Shown here: piece after piece, positions 32,503 to 44,119 of the stretch
How positions within the stretch are numbered: position 1 is the stretch's first letter
Layout: each line of letters opens with the position of its first letter
DNA from: Cladochytrium replicatum
Taxonomy: Eukaryota; Chytridiomycota; Chytridiomycetes; Cladochytriales; Cladochytriaceae
Direction of reading: 5' to 3'
DNA length: 64,000 nucleotides
Assembly (NCBI GenBank): GCA_025526935.1
Contig: JAHLKD010000034.1
Coordinates: 1 to 64,000 of the forward strand
The notes under the pieces: generated by a model
What the model saw: the letters and a program-made list of their open reading frames with translations, nothing else
The model's database searches: none
What the model was told of the DNA's origin: nothing
Translations under genes and position numbers: made by a program

Positions 32503-34395
32503 ATGCCTCCGAAGAAGGATGCCAAGGTCGAAAAGCCCATGCTAGGCCGTCCGAGCAACAACCTGAAAATGGTATGCCATATTTATCTATATGTCATAAG
32601 AGAATATGCTCAAATTACCGATGTCGCAGGGAATTGTGGGTCTTCCCAACGTTGGAAAATCGTCCTTCTTCAATGCGTTGACGAATTCCTCTGCCCGTGC
32701 CGAAAACTTCCCTTTCTGGTATACAACATCCGTTCATCAATGCACGGGGACAGAGAGTTAATATTTCGGCGGTACTTGAATTAGCACGATCGACCCCGAG
32801 GAATCTCGTGTGGCCGTTCCGGACCCGCGGTTCGACTGGCTGTGTGACTTTTACACGCCGTCTTCAAAAGTTCCCGCGTACTTGACTGTGATCGATATTG
32901 CTGGGCTTGTGAAGGGAGCACACGAGGGACAGGGATTGGGAAACGCGTTCTTGTCGCACATTAAGGTGCGTCGATGGTGCCGATTGCGCTGCAGGTGCAC
33001 TGATCGACATGACTTTAATGACTCTTTTTTGGTTTTTCAGGCTGTAGATGGTATTTTCCACTTGTGCCGCGCGTTCGAGGACTCGGATGTCACTCACGTT
33101 GAGGGAGATCTTGACCCCGTTCGTGACCTCAAGATCATTCACGAGGAGTTGAGGTTGAAGGACGAAGATTTTATCAACAAACAGGTAAATGATCTGAATA
33201 ATTGGACGTCGCCGTGATTCGCTGCAAAAGAATACTTCGTTCTTGACGAATTTTTTAATCAGATATTTGATTTTGGTTGGTTTTTTATAGGTTGAAGGAC
33301 GCCAGAGGGAAGTCAGCAGGCTCGGCCAGGGAGGTACTGCGGCCGACAAAGCAAAGAAGGAGGAGTTCGAAATTTTGAAGAAAGTTCAAAAGTGGGTGTG
33401 TGAGGACAAGAAGGACGCTCGCGACGGTGATTGGAACGGGAAGGAAATCGAAGTGATCAACCAGATGTACCTTCTCACTGCCAAGCCTGTAAGTTATCAA
33501 AGGAATATAGATTTGATTCAAGCTGATCCCTATAATATCATTTGCTATTTCATCGACGCCATAATTTTTGGATAGGTCGTATATCTTGTCAACCTGAGCG
33601 AAAGGGACTACGTTCGCAAAAAGAACAAGTGGCTCGTGAAGATCAAGCAGTGGATCGACGAGAACCACCCTGGAGACATTTTGATCCCGTACTCTGGCGC
33701 GATGGAGTGCACGCTGTCCGAGAAGGAGACTGCGGATGAAAAGGAGGCTTACTTGAGGGAGTTACAGACCAAATTCGAGTCACCGATCCCGGTGACATCT
33801 GTTCTGCCCAAGATCATCGTGACTGGTTACCAAGCACTTCAGCTGATATACTGTAAGTTAAGTGGAAATCAACATAACTTGGCTCTGATTGGTTTATCTC
33901 CATCAATAGTCTTTACTGGTGGTCCGGATGAAGTGCGCGCTTGGACCATCCGGAAGCAGACGAAAGCACCGCAGGCTGCTGGTGTTATTCACTCTGATTT
34001 CGAGAAGGTATCACTATGATGGCACGGAACTCAGGAACCCGATGTGACATATATCTACTTTAGGGCTTCGTTATGGCTGAAGTGATGACCTATGAGGGTA
34101 AGTTAATGTCACATTATTTTTCGTGAATTGATCTGTTGATAATCTTAGATCTCAAGTCGGCGGGAAGCGAAGCGGCAGTGAAGGCGGCTGGAAAATACGT
34201 TCAGAAGGGCAAGGAGTATGTTGTTCAAGACGGAGATATCTTGTGTAAGTTGGGATGTCAGTGCTAGTTATCATCTCGATCTGACCATTTGGTGTTTTGC
34301 TTTTCATTTAATAATGGACGTTTGTTCCATATTTTGGGTGGGGGTGGTGTTTAGACTTCAAGGCTGGGCGCATTACGGACAGCAAAAAGAAATAG
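32503..34395 (+). CDS. OLA1: Obg-like ATPase 1
   Basis: Cytosolic P-loop NTPase of the OLA1/YchF family, linked to translation and stress responses. Ten exons: 32503-32571, 32630-32718, 32785-32965, 33041-33184, 33291-33488, 33576-33852, 33910-34007, 34064-34097, 34149-34244, 34355-34395; 408 residues. The P-loop [12 protein letters not shown], switch II region [20 protein letters not shown], the NLSE replacement of the GTPase NKxD motif (explaining ATP preference in the family) and a C-terminal TGS domain ([16 protein letters not shown] ... [14 protein letters not shown]) are all present. It ends in a basic DSKKK tail. Intact, with every intron GT-AG. Confidence 0.96.
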
Positions 34396-34683
34396 AGTGT
34401 TTTGGTTTTGTGATCCGATCGTCCAATCAGCGACGCGCATCTCATCAGACGCATGTGACTCCGATCTGTCCCGGCTCCTCCCGTCCCGTTATCTAGCCAC
34501 GTGATGATGCGATCATCTCCCACACGTGACTCCTTGATAAGAATCTGAACACCACCATGACAAAATCTGCTTCATCTGCCGTTTATAAACCACTATTGTA
34601 CCCAACTAAAAACCCTTGCCCACTCGCACAACAGACTAGTGCCCAGCGTACCACAGCGTCTCACTGCCCCAACATCAACTAAT

Positions 34684-35982
34684 ATGGTACGTTAGAGATA
34701 AGATAACGATGGTGGGGAAAGGTTCTGATTTATCTTTCGAAAAGGCACAAGTACAGCAGCCTCTTACCCTCGCAACCCAGTTCAACTCATTGGACACTGT
34801 AAATGACGCAGCTGGCTTCGCTGCATGGGGTCTCGACTCCACCCAGGTCTCGGATCTCCCCCTTGATTACGACACATCCAACCTCGAGTTCGAGGTAAGT
34901 TTTGGAAGCACCATCTTTAGCTGATTTATTTTCTTACGGTAATGTGATAAGGACATCAATGGCTTTGTTGAGCGCTTCCCTCCCCCAGCTGAAACCGCAC
35001 CAACAACCACCGAAGTCGAACTCGCCACCGAGAAGGGCATCGAAGGCCTTCGCTTCGTTCACCCATTGACACAACTCATTGATGCCACTCGCTCTGGCTC
35101 TCCTAACGGTTCTCCTAACCCCTACTCCTCCCCGGCCAACCCTGCTGCTATCACCACCAAACTCCGAACTAGCCCCCCACGCTCTAACAGCCTCACACTG
35201 CTCACTGGTCTTGGCAGTCCCATTGGTCTCTCTGCGGGCTCTCCCGGTCCAGTAGAACCAAGCCTAAACTCTGCCACCACTCCCCCACGCGGTTCCCTGA
35301 ATCGTAATGGTTCTGGCCTCGGCTGGGGTGCCTTTGACCGTGTTACGATGAAAACAGACGGATTTTCGGTCGAATTTAACGACATGACCGCATATGCTTC
35401 TTGCCTGTCTGAGCTACCTCTGACCGATTTCAACAAGACCCTGGGAACACGTGGATACCACTACTTTGAGATCACAGTCGTTGACAAGCACCACCACACT
35501 GCCATTTCTGGTGAGTTTCATAATTTAGAAATATGAGGATATTGTATTAATATCCCTACTATTTTGTAGTCGGTGTCGCCTGCAAACCATACCCACCATT
35601 CCGGATGATTGGCTGGTCCAAATACTCCGTTGGCTGGCACTCTGACGATGGACGCGCGTTCCACTGCGACGACTCTGGCATTCACGGCATTATTTTCGCA
35701 CAGGGGTCTTTCGAGGGGGGCTCGAAGGGTCGCATGTACGACAAGGGTGACACGGTTGGTGTGGGATACAACCCGACCACTGGTGAAGTTTTCTTCACCA
35801 TGAACGGCGAGATGCTGAGCGACCCCTCTGTTCCACTGATCGCTGGTTCGCACACACAAGACTACGCCAAGCCGTTTGCTCCCCACCCCTTCCACATTGC
35901 AGTCGGTGCTTCTGGTGCTGCCATCGTTACGCTGAACGTTGGCCAGAAGGGACTGTTCAAATACGCCCCCGCGAACATCTAG
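34684..35982 (+). CDS. SPRY-domain protein
   Basis: The likely model has exons 34684-34686 (ATG only), 34745-34894, 34952-35510 and 35570-35982 (374 residues). The alternative is a start at 34709 without the first intron (385 residues). A Ser/Pro/Asn-rich linker (about 70-160) is followed by a SPRY domain: RGYHYFEITVVDKHHHTAIS, VGVACKPYPPFRMIGW, KYSVGWHSDDGRAFH, GDTVGVGYNPTTGEVFFTMNG, then HIAVGASG at the end. SPRY domains bind protein partners. The arrangement resembles fungal SPRY proteins such as Ssh4/Ear1-like adaptors, but no transmembrane segment is present, so the role is open. Confidence 0.85.
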
Positions 35983-36303
35983 AGATTCGCAACTGAATAT
36001 TCAGCTGCCACCATATACATTACCACGCACTCCCGTCGCTAGCCCATAATCGAAAGGCAGAACAGACGTTTCATGGATTTAAGGACAGTCCACGGCGTTT
36101 TGGATGACTTGCATCAGGACACACATCGTTATTCCATATGACATTCACACAATTCACACCAATGCTTTTGTTTTTCCTTCATGACTCTTCAATTTTATTT
36201 TTTTTCTTAATCTGGTCTTTGGAATAAAGAGACATGTTTTGCTGTTAGTCAGGAGACTGGATTGGTGCAGAGTCGACCACTTGCTATATTTGACCGAAAT
36301 TTC

Positions 36304-36880
36304 ATGTTGACACTACAGAATTGCCACATTACAAAATGCTCCCTCTCTGTATATCTCGTCATTGTCATTGCAAGCGCAAGTGCGCTGTTGCTTGGTTACC
36401 TGGCCGTCAATGCATTCGGGGACAATGACCTCCTTAAACACCGGCCTACGATCAAGCGGCTGGACAACGGCAAACTCGGATTTCATCGTGACATGGTATG
36501 TCAGTGTCGTTTAAACTCTGTCGAATCATGGCGAGCCTGCTCCGTTGACAGAACTTTGAGTATGCGTGGACGCACAGTATGTATCACCAATAGCGGCAAA
36601 ACAGTCCAAGCGCGCGTGGTCAACCTCTGTCCGAGTTGCGTCTCTGGCAAACTCGACGCGCCGCCGCCAGGATCTTGGAAAGGGGGTGATCGATATCTCG
36701 TGGGAATATTTTGCAACGGTTCAGTGTCGTCCAGCCCAGCGGCTAGCGCTGTTGCAGGATCCTCAGCCACGAACTACGACGACGACTGCACCCGCAACAT
36801 CGGCGGCTGCCCCTTCCGCAACAACAACGACGACGGCAACAACGACGACGGCAACAACTACGAGCTCCTCGTCATAGAGC
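36304..36880 (+). pseudogene. Expansin/RlpA-like double-psi beta-barrel protein, frameshifted
   Basis: The start ATG at 36304 gives a hydrophobic signal/anchor (SVYLVIVIASASALLLGYLA) and then a DPBB-type region: SWRACSVDRTLSM, GRTVCITNSGKTVQARVVNLCPSC, SGKLDA. Near 36660 the expected continuation (DLGKGVIDISWEYFAT) is in another frame (36566-36877), which ends in a Thr/Ser-rich tail. A single-base shift plus a small deletion fits. Related secreted proteins loosen or bind wall polysaccharides, though many have unknown roles. Sequence error cannot be ruled out. Confidence 0.6.
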
Positions 36881-37560
36881 GTCCTTCGCTCTGTCGTCGA
36901 CGAATGTGCTTGGAGCTGGATCACTAGAGACTTCTGTACCCGTAGATGACCGAACGGCGTGCAACACTGCCTCTCAGTCGACACTCGTCGAAAAGAGAGA
37001 CACGATGTTAATTTTGGAAGTGTTCGTGTCTTAGGCAGACACAATGGATAACCAATATCCGACGAGGACTTGCTTAAAGCCGGGTGTTGATTCTGCCCAG
37101 CACGTAAACCGGAGTAGACGTGATGAGCTGGTGCTGGTGCTGGTGCGTGAGTTGCTAAGTAAGTCGATTCAATTCTATCACTATGTGATCGCAGCTCTTG
37201 GGATAGACGAATAAGTTATCGAATAGCCCGTTTAAAGCCGTTCGCTTACCGCGATGCCAGGTCCTGTAGCGGACGACAGAGGAGTGGGGCCACTGTGTCG
37301 TTGAAATCCGTTTCGGTTGTTGCAGATTAAGAGCAGCGACGATTCGATGCCTCGAATGGCAAAGTCCCTTGCCTCACTGGATGGTACGAAGCGATACGAT
37401 CGCTAAAACCTTTGTCTATTCCTGCACAGGTATTGCCTGGCAGTCGAGATGTTTACATCTTGTCAGCAAAATAACAAACGTCTACTCAGAAGCGAAAGGC
37501 TGCAGCATTTGTCCATTGAGGGTTCCAAAACTCAAATTTGACGAGTTTGCACCTTTAAAC
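36881..37560. other. Gene-poor stretch
   Basis: No gene or element recognised between the expansin-like pseudogene and the transposon relic. A short GGTGCT repeat sits near 37130. Confidence 0.4.
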
Positions 37561-38005
37561 CGCCTTACGCTTTGGTTTAACAAGCGGCGTCCATTTTTGT
37601 TGTGGTGTGGCTGGAAAGTTACAAGTGTCCACATGACAGAAAGTACAGCTCGAAGTCTGTTGTGATAGAAATTGTTCGTTACAAATCTTATATTGCGTCT
37701 TCTTGGAAAGCGTCCAGGTGGACAGAAAATACATGTCTTGATGTCTGTTGAGATACAAATTGTTTGGTACAAAACTTATATTGTGTCTTCTTGGAAAGTG
37801 TCCGCGTGGACAGAAAGAACAATAGCTTCGTTTTAGCTTCCTTATCATATCGGGGTACTCGGGTCTGAATCTTTGCCTGATAATGGTTTTGCTAGTGGAC
37901 CCAATACCAGACGCGGATCCTACCCAAAAAATTTTCCTGAAAACCCACCTTTCAGATCGGGTACATTTGGTGAATGGACTCGGACCCGACCCGAAAGTTC
38001 CAATG
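37561..38005. mobile_element. hAT-type terminal relic, second copy
   Basis: Colinear with 12841-13301: it shares the start (GCTTTGGTTTAACAA...), motifs GCGTCCAGGTGGACAG and GTGTCCGCGTGGACAG, and then runs further into TIR sequence (TTTGGTGAATGGACTCGGACCCGACCCGAAAG) that matches 10395-10440. Only one end of the element is present. Confidence 0.75.
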
Positions 38006-38239
38006 ACTTTAAAGCAAGCAATGTCGCAACCTGATGAAGTAGGATACTGGCTGGCTGTAATGTGAGAAGAGAACAATCAGCTTGTTGTATCACTTTATGG
38101 GGAAAATACACACAACTATGGATTTCGTACGAAATTTGTCAGATATCTGTCATTTTTGGCGAAAGATTCCTGGTAAACAAGAAGAAAGAGAATATACGAC
38201 AGTACATGTCAATGATTCCTCTCTTCACACGGGATCCAT

Positions 38240-39340
38240 CTTGATGCATTATTGTGAAAGATGATTTGAATTCATCTTTAACGGTTGGAAGTGATGATAA
38301 AGCAAAGTGGATTTTGAAAATGGAAGTAATAGAAACTGAAGAAGGATGCTTCTTAGGTAACAGACTTTACAAACAGCAGATTTTGGAAACTGTAAAGCTA
38401 TCGGGTACAAATACCAAACCTGCCAAAACTCCAATGTCAAAAAGAGATGACAATTTGCTGCTCCTCACTGATGAAGCTGCAACTCAATATCCTTCCAAAC
38501 TCATGAAAGTCTCGTACTTAGCAACGAAAGACAAGACCGGATCTATCATATGCAATAAATATGCTCGCACAACATCAGGTTTAACCTTGTATGTGTGATA
38601 ACCATGCATTAAACCTATCGGTACATCCTTGGTACATGGGATCTAGGATTGCATTATTCACGCAACAACATCCCAAAACCAAGTTTTCGACGAGACGGAA
38701 TGTATGAATGGGTGGACTCATCATATGAAAATTACGAACAACAGTTCCTAACACAAGGATACGCTGATGCAGATTCTGCAAACGATCCATCAAGGTACTC
38801 ACGAACTGGTTACGTTGTAATGTTCGCAATGGAGCAATTAGCTGGCAATCTACAGAATGAAGATAGAACTTTCACTGTAATGGAATACTTCTTCGCATGG
38901 GTATCCCTTCCCGTTCTGCTTTGCCGTGTTTCTAAGTCTGGTGGGGTCTTTGACATTGTATAGGTTAGTCGATACACCTGCTTTTATCTTTTCTCACTTT
39001 CATGGAATTAATACGCTCCACAGAGTGAATACCTTCCCGTTCGGGTCCACCTTTGAATGTCGGGATATTCAAATGGTGAGCCGCAGGCGGAAAGGCCTGA
39101 CGATCATAATCAGACGACCGCAGGAACGAAAGAAGACTGCACTTATCATGGCTGAAAACGCGGCAACTTTTCATTCAAGAACGAAGATAGAACGTTCACT
39201 GTACAGGAATACAATTTTTCGGCAAAATATGTACGAACGAGGTGGGAGAATAACAGTAAACATCCTACTTCTCACAATATTTGATTTTAAACGCAAAAGC
39301 GATCAAAACATAGATTTGCCTAGCAAGTGAGAGTGTGTAG
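38240..39340 (+). mobile_element. Ty1/copia pol relic
   Basis: The frame 38254-38598 shows the RT C-terminus (DDKAKWILKMEVIETEEGCFLGNRLYKQQILE; KPAKTPMSK). The region 38740-38890 in shifted frames gives the copia RNase H signature (GYADADSANDPSRYSRTGYVVMF; GAISWQS). A second, partial copy of the NEDRTFTV-coding stretch occurs near 39175. No LTRs, gag or integrase are seen. Confidence 0.75.
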
Positions 39341-39351
39341 TTGTATCCACA

Positions 39352-40347
39352 TCACTTGCGCGCTCTTCGACGCCTTACGAGCACAAACGCAAAAACAAGC
39401 ATTGCGACCACAAAGATAGCTGCACCAGACGCTATACCCGCAACTGCACCAGTGCTAAGACCGCCAACCCCTTGTGATCCATCCGAGCTCTTTCCACCTT
39501 CATTTCCAGTTGAACTTCTTTGGTAAGAGGAAAGCTTGCATGCACACGCGTACTGGGGGTTCACATCTATGCTTGGGTATCCATTTGATGTCAGGCATTG
39601 TGGCGATCCCGATGAGTTGTCCACCCAACCAGCACGGAAACCGTTTCCAGTTGCATTCTCTGCGCAGACATATTTGGATTTAAGTGCAATAGGTTCGTAC
39701 GCTGCGATGTAAGATGTTCCTATTCGATGAAATCTTCGAAATGAGTTTCAGGGGAGGAAAGGACCTTCCAGTCTTACCTTGTACAGAAACCTGCTTTGGA
39801 GTGCAGGCCGACGCGCAGGCGCTTCCATTTTGAGGCGGCGATAGGTAGACGGGCACGACTGGAAAAGATGAGTCCACACATAGGCACGTTGGTGAGGTTG
39901 TGTATGTCGTGTTCTGTGCCGAGTAAGGAGACCAACAGGACCCCGATCCAGTCGCTGCCATTCTCTGCTCTCCTACATGATATAACTGTTTGAGCCAAGC
40001 GAGCTGACAAAATACCATCTGACACTTTTCACGTACCGTTCCAACCGGCCCAATAGTCGCCGAAATCTGGTGTGTAGCACAGGTACAACGACCCTTGGTA
40101 TCCCGCTAGAGTATTCTTTCCCGTTTCAAAGGGAGCTCCGGTAGACTTCCATGTTCTGTAGGAGGATATGAGTGTTTCGTCGATAATGATGTTGTTGCTC
40201 ATCTTACTTGCAGGTAACTTCGCAAAACTCTGACCCTGTCAGTGTATACCACTCTGCGGCTGTAGACGCATCGATTGACTGGGCAGCCACTTTCACAACT
40301 GAAAGTGCGGCAAGGAACAGAAGAAAACATGCGTTGAACGCAGTCAT
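39352..40347 (-). CDS. Cys-rich single-pass surface protein
   Basis: I do not recognise the family. Exons 40347-40208, 40155-40037, 39972-39778 and 39719-39352 give 273 residues in frame. There is a signal peptide (FNACFLLFLAALSVVKVAAQ), an ectodomain with about 12 cysteines, several in close pairs (TCLCVD, SACASACTP, YACACK), and aromatic/Gly-rich stretches (GYQGSLYLCYTPDFGDYWAGW). A Ser/Gly stalk, one transmembrane helix (AGIASGAAIFVVAMLVFAFV) and a short basic cytoplasmic tail (RRRRARK) follow. The topology resembles fungal wall-sensor or anchor proteins. Function unknown. Confidence 0.78.
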
Positions 40348-41085
40348 CCAGTTGAAACGCTGGTTGGCTGTGTCCCAAAAATTTTTCAGGGCAATTTCCA
40401 GAGCGATGTGATCTGGTGAAGTCTTAAATTCATTAGCATCATCCATCGCACGTTCATCCAAACAATTGATTGATGTGATGCTGCGATGTATTAACCTAAC
40501 CAGCATTGACGATGTATGCGACGTTTTCTAAAGATCACAAACACCTCTGTCTATGGAAATGTTATCAAACCGCGATGTCTGCTAGAGAAGCTCATCCCAT
40601 CTTCCAGGATTCTCTACCCCAAATCAAATTTTGCTGCACATATAGGGATTGAGGGGATCGTGTTTGTCCGTTGGGGCGTTCCTAATGAGTGATGCGACCA
40701 TTTGCGATAAGTCAACTATCGGCAGCCGACCAGTTGTCCAATGAGACAGTTGAGGGATTTAGCCGACAGAGCAATCGCACAAGTCGCACTCGCTATCGCC
40801 CAGCTTCGCTCCAGATGGAAAACAACAGCTTTCGAACCATCGACGTATGTTGGTTTCTCGAATGACTCCCCAAAAATTCCGTGTTATGAAGTTGAACGCA
40901 AGCAATGGCAAAAGAGAGACACGAGGAAAGTAAATGAAACAAAAGAAAATATAATCAAGAGGACTCCTCGTCCAACAGTTACAGTTATCCTTCCAACGAG
41001 CATATTTGAAAATGTCGCAGGCAATCCGTTCCAATTTGTCAGTCAAAACAGTCCAGAATCAGCTCTCATTCGTTGATTCCACAAT
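40348..41085. other. Intergenic stretch
   Basis: Lies upstream of the surface-protein gene and downstream of the carrier gene, which ends at 41086. One 111-codon plus-strand ORF (40741-41076) shows no family signature and is not called as a gene. Confidence 0.4.
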
Positions 41086-42436
41086 CTAAGCTTTCAAAGC
41101 ATTAGCTTGTCGTGCGGCCAACAACCGGAAAAGCAATAGTGTGTACTGCGTGACTTCTTCCTTGGACACGAAGAGGATTGCTTGGCAAAGGACAGCCTTT
41201 GTAATTTGTGCGGGCATGCCCTGAAGAAAGAAGGAGAATCGCAAATTGAGTGATGCCCACAGAAAGGCGGTGGATCATTTGGTTTTACCTTGTACCAACC
41301 AACGATGCCGTCGCTCTCAAGCACCTTTTTGAGGACATCGAGTGAGCTTTTGTAAGATACACGTTCCCTATCCTTGTCGCTAAGTGAAGTGTGCGCGTGT
41401 GCGGGAGGTTTCCATTGCAGCCTCACTGAGGAAGAGTGCCCGATTTTAGTGAGATGTCTGCCCGAAATGAAGACCGACGCCCGTTATGTATTCTCGTGTT
41501 CTTCCACCAAAACCCCCAATCAATTCCTCATTTATCTTTCTCACCTTTGGCAAGAATGTAAGGGTAGGTGACAACTGTCGCCAATGTCTTCGCAATAGCT
41601 CCGATCACAAAGATTTCGCCCGCGCCAAGCTTCCCGTTCGGACCTGGTCCGCTTTTCCTTCCGAGCCAAGCTGCTTTGAGCCTCTCAAATGTGCCGTACG
41701 TGATGGCAGGGTTTGAGCATAGAACCAACGAGGCACGGAGACCTTTCCAGAGACCCTGATATCCCTCTTCCTTGATGATTTGCCTGATAATAGAGAGAGA
41801 GTCTTTGTGCTCCCCCTTGACTCCCGTCTGTTGACTGCCAAAAGACGGAGATTAGAACGACGAATTAGGACGTTTGATGGATAAAGTGTACCGTGTGGCG
41901 ACGACAGCGATAGGAAGGGTAAAAATCTGGGACATTGCGCCGGCGGCAGCACCTAAAGACAACTCCACGGCCGTGGAGGTTGGACCGGGTCGTCTTGCAA
42001 AGTACCAATTCCGGATCCAACTCCACCAATAGAAGTACGCAAAGTTCTGTTCCCAAAATAAATCGAAAGAAGGGACTCAGATCTCCACAGCATTGGGATA
42101 TAAACAATTGATTCCACACCTGTGCGACCGTTCCAAACAATCCAGCTCCGATGCCAGCATACAATCCCGATATGCCTTCGGACCTCAAGATCTTGAGGAA
42201 TGCATCGAGGGCGTTGGTGTAGTGTTGGTCGGGGTTGAGTTTGCCGAGAGCTCGGTTCTGGACCTGAAGCCGAGTCTTGATCCTGGGCATTCATTGTTGG
42301 GTTAGCTAAACGTAGAGCATGAGTGTAGAGAATTGAGTACGAACACGTCGAGTGGAAATACGACAGTGTTAGCGAACAAAGCGCCCAGCGAGCCAGCGAC
42401 AGCGTCGCCGAAGGGAGTGAGTTTGTCTTCAGGCAT
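41086..42436 (-). CDS. Mitochondrial-carrier-family protein, peroxisomal ATP carrier type
   Basis: Six-helix carrier that probably exchanges adenine nucleotides across the peroxisomal membrane for fatty-acid activation. Exons: 42436-42345, 42282-42120, 42046-41892, 41834-41545, 41425-41289, 41220-41086; 323 residues. The three carrier repeats have signatures PLDVIKTRLQ, PIAVVATRQQ (degenerate, typical of repeat 2 in this subgroup) and PYILAKVRLQW. The third signature and the short N-terminus starting PFGDAVAGSLGALFANTVVFP fit peroxisomal ANT1/PMP34-type members. All introns are GT-AG. Substrate assignment is from family resemblance only. Confidence 0.88.
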
Positions 42437-42961
42437 TCAGAATTAATCGAATAATTGATTTGAATGGGCGTCAAAGCCACTGACGAGGCCGGGTAAATGA
42501 AGACACGTGGGGAGAGTGATGTCATTGTGACTGGGGCGGAGGTGTGGAGTTAATGCACCCGACGGAGGATGACTGTTACTAGACTGATTGTGCGCCAAAG
42601 GTTGGGACAGACTGCAGCTTGTGCCAAGGAAGCGCAAATGGAGAAACACACATAGCGTCATATGTCCGAAAAGATTGCAATTTGATATTCGTGTTTAGGT
42701 TGAAAGTGATTTGAATGTTGCTTGACATATGGACGAAGCTTGCTTAGTTGCCGAGCTCCCAAAAACGTAGGATTCCAAAAAACAAGGATGAATATTTTGT
42801 GTAGTAACAGATCCTTGAATGAAGTACAAATGCCGTAAGAGCCAAAGCGACTCGGAAAAAGCGAATCGATAGGATGCATTCCAAAAAAAAATATCGACCC
42901 GATGTAACCAAACTTCATAATATCAGAACCGATGTAACAAAACTTCATAATATCAGTGAAA
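42437..42961. other. Intergenic stretch
   Basis: Promoter side of the carrier gene and 3' side of the Thr-rich gene. A direct repeat of about 27 bp (GATGTAACcAAACTTCATAATATCAG type) occurs at 42900-42955. No gene seen. Confidence 0.5.
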
Positions 42962-44119
42962 CTATCCGAAATGGAACAAGGCGTTGAGCAGGCGACCGCC
43001 GGCTCCAATCTGGATGCTTTGCCTAGTGGCAATCGCAGTCGCAGCGGTAGTAGTGGTGGTCTTCGTAGCCACAGCGGTGGTAATCGTAATAGTAGTGGTG
43101 GTTGTCTTGTTTTTGTTTGCGGCGGTGGTTGTCACCTTGGTGGTCGTAGTAGTGGTAGTTTTCTTTTTGTTCTTGTTGTTTCCATTGCCCCTCCTGCGTG
43201 TTGTGGTCGTAGTCGCTGTAGCGCCGCTCACAGTCGTGGTAGTGGTGCGCTTCTTTTTACCTACACGTGTTCGGGTAGTGGTTGTGGACTTTTTGTTTTT
43301 GGTGGTGGTGGTGCCGGTCTTGTGGTTTCCACGGCGCCGAGTAGTGATCGTGGCCGTGGCTGTCGCCTGGGCTTTTTCTGTAGTGGTCGTGGTACGAGTT
43401 GTGGTGGTCTTTTTGCTAACAGTTTTTCCGTTTCCACGATGTTTGGTTGTGCTCGTGGTGGTCGCCTTTGCCTTTCCAGATGTGGTAGTCGTGGTCTTTC
43501 CCTTTCCATGACCTCGAGCCGTGGTAGTAGCCTTTGTTGTAGTCGTGGCCTTTGCCTTTCCAGATGTGGTAGTCGTGGTCTTTCCCTTTCCATGACCTCG
43601 AGCCGTGGTAGTAGCCTTTATTGTAGTCGTGGCCTTTGCTTTTCCAGAGGTTGTAGTCGTGGCCTTTGCTTTTCCAGAGGTTGTGGTAGTCTTTTCTTTA
43701 CCAGTGGTCGTGGTTGTTGCCTTTGCTTTTCCAGTGGTTGTGGTGGTTTTCCCCTTCCCAGCAGCACTCGTGGTCGTCGTCTTTCCTTTTCCGGCGGTGG
43801 TAGTCGTCTTTCCCTTTCCAGCAGTCGTCGTGGTCTTGATCACGCTCTTGTTTGCACTCGTGGTGGTTTTCGCGCCAGCGGCTGTTGTCGTTGTGGTCTT
43901 ACCCGGTGCCTGGTTGGCCGGAGGGTTGTTGGGATTTATTGCGCCGATGGGTATATCGATCACTCCAAGACCAGTTGGCACCGATGGGTCCAACGGTTGC
44001 TCCTGACGAGGAACGAGTTTGCGTGCATGTGCGTCTGTGATATCATTAACTTCAGCGCTGGTGGACGAAAGTCCTGCCACAGCGACCAGCAAAACGACAA
44101 GGTATTTGAAGGTGACCAT
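42962..44119 (-). CDS. Secreted Thr/Lys-rich low-complexity protein
   Basis: 385 residues, single exon, started at ATG 44119, which begins a clean signal peptide (VTFKYLVVLLVAVAGLSSTSA). A short unique region with a possible Kex2-type site (ARKLVPRQ) follows. From about residue 80 to 370 the protein is a run of Thr blocks separated by Gly-Lys-rich spacers (KTTTTAGKGK, GKAKATTTT, ARGHGKGKTTTTTSGKAKATTT), with a longer unit repeated exactly near 43480-43620. The last ~20 residues are unique (GAGGRLLNALFHFG) with no GPI signal. It is likely heavily O-mannosylated and positively charged, fitting a wall or matrix protein. Repeats may vary between strains. Confidence 0.65.
   Translation of the reverse strand: MVTFKYLVVLLVAVAGLSSTSAEVNDITDAHARKLVPRQEQPLDPSVPTGLGVIDIPIGAINPNNPPANQAPGKTTTTTAAGAKTTTSANKSVIKTTTTAGKGKTTTTAGKGKTTTTSAAGKGKTTTTTGKAKATTTTTGKEKTTTTSGKAKATTTTSGKAKATTTIKATTTARGHGKGKTTTTTSGKAKATTTTKATTTARGHGKGKTTTTTSGKAKATTTSTTKHRGNGKTVSKKTTTTRTTTTTEKAQATATATITTRRRGNHKTGTTTTKNKKSTTTTRTRVGKKKRTTTTTVSGATATTTTTRRRGNGNNKNKKKTTTTTTTKVTTTAANKNKTTTTTITITTAVATKTTTTTAATAIATRQSIQIGAGGRLLNALFHFG

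Noticed and set aside
40741-41076. 111-codon plus-strand ORF
   Set aside because: No recognisable domain or splice context; composition is unremarkable for chance.
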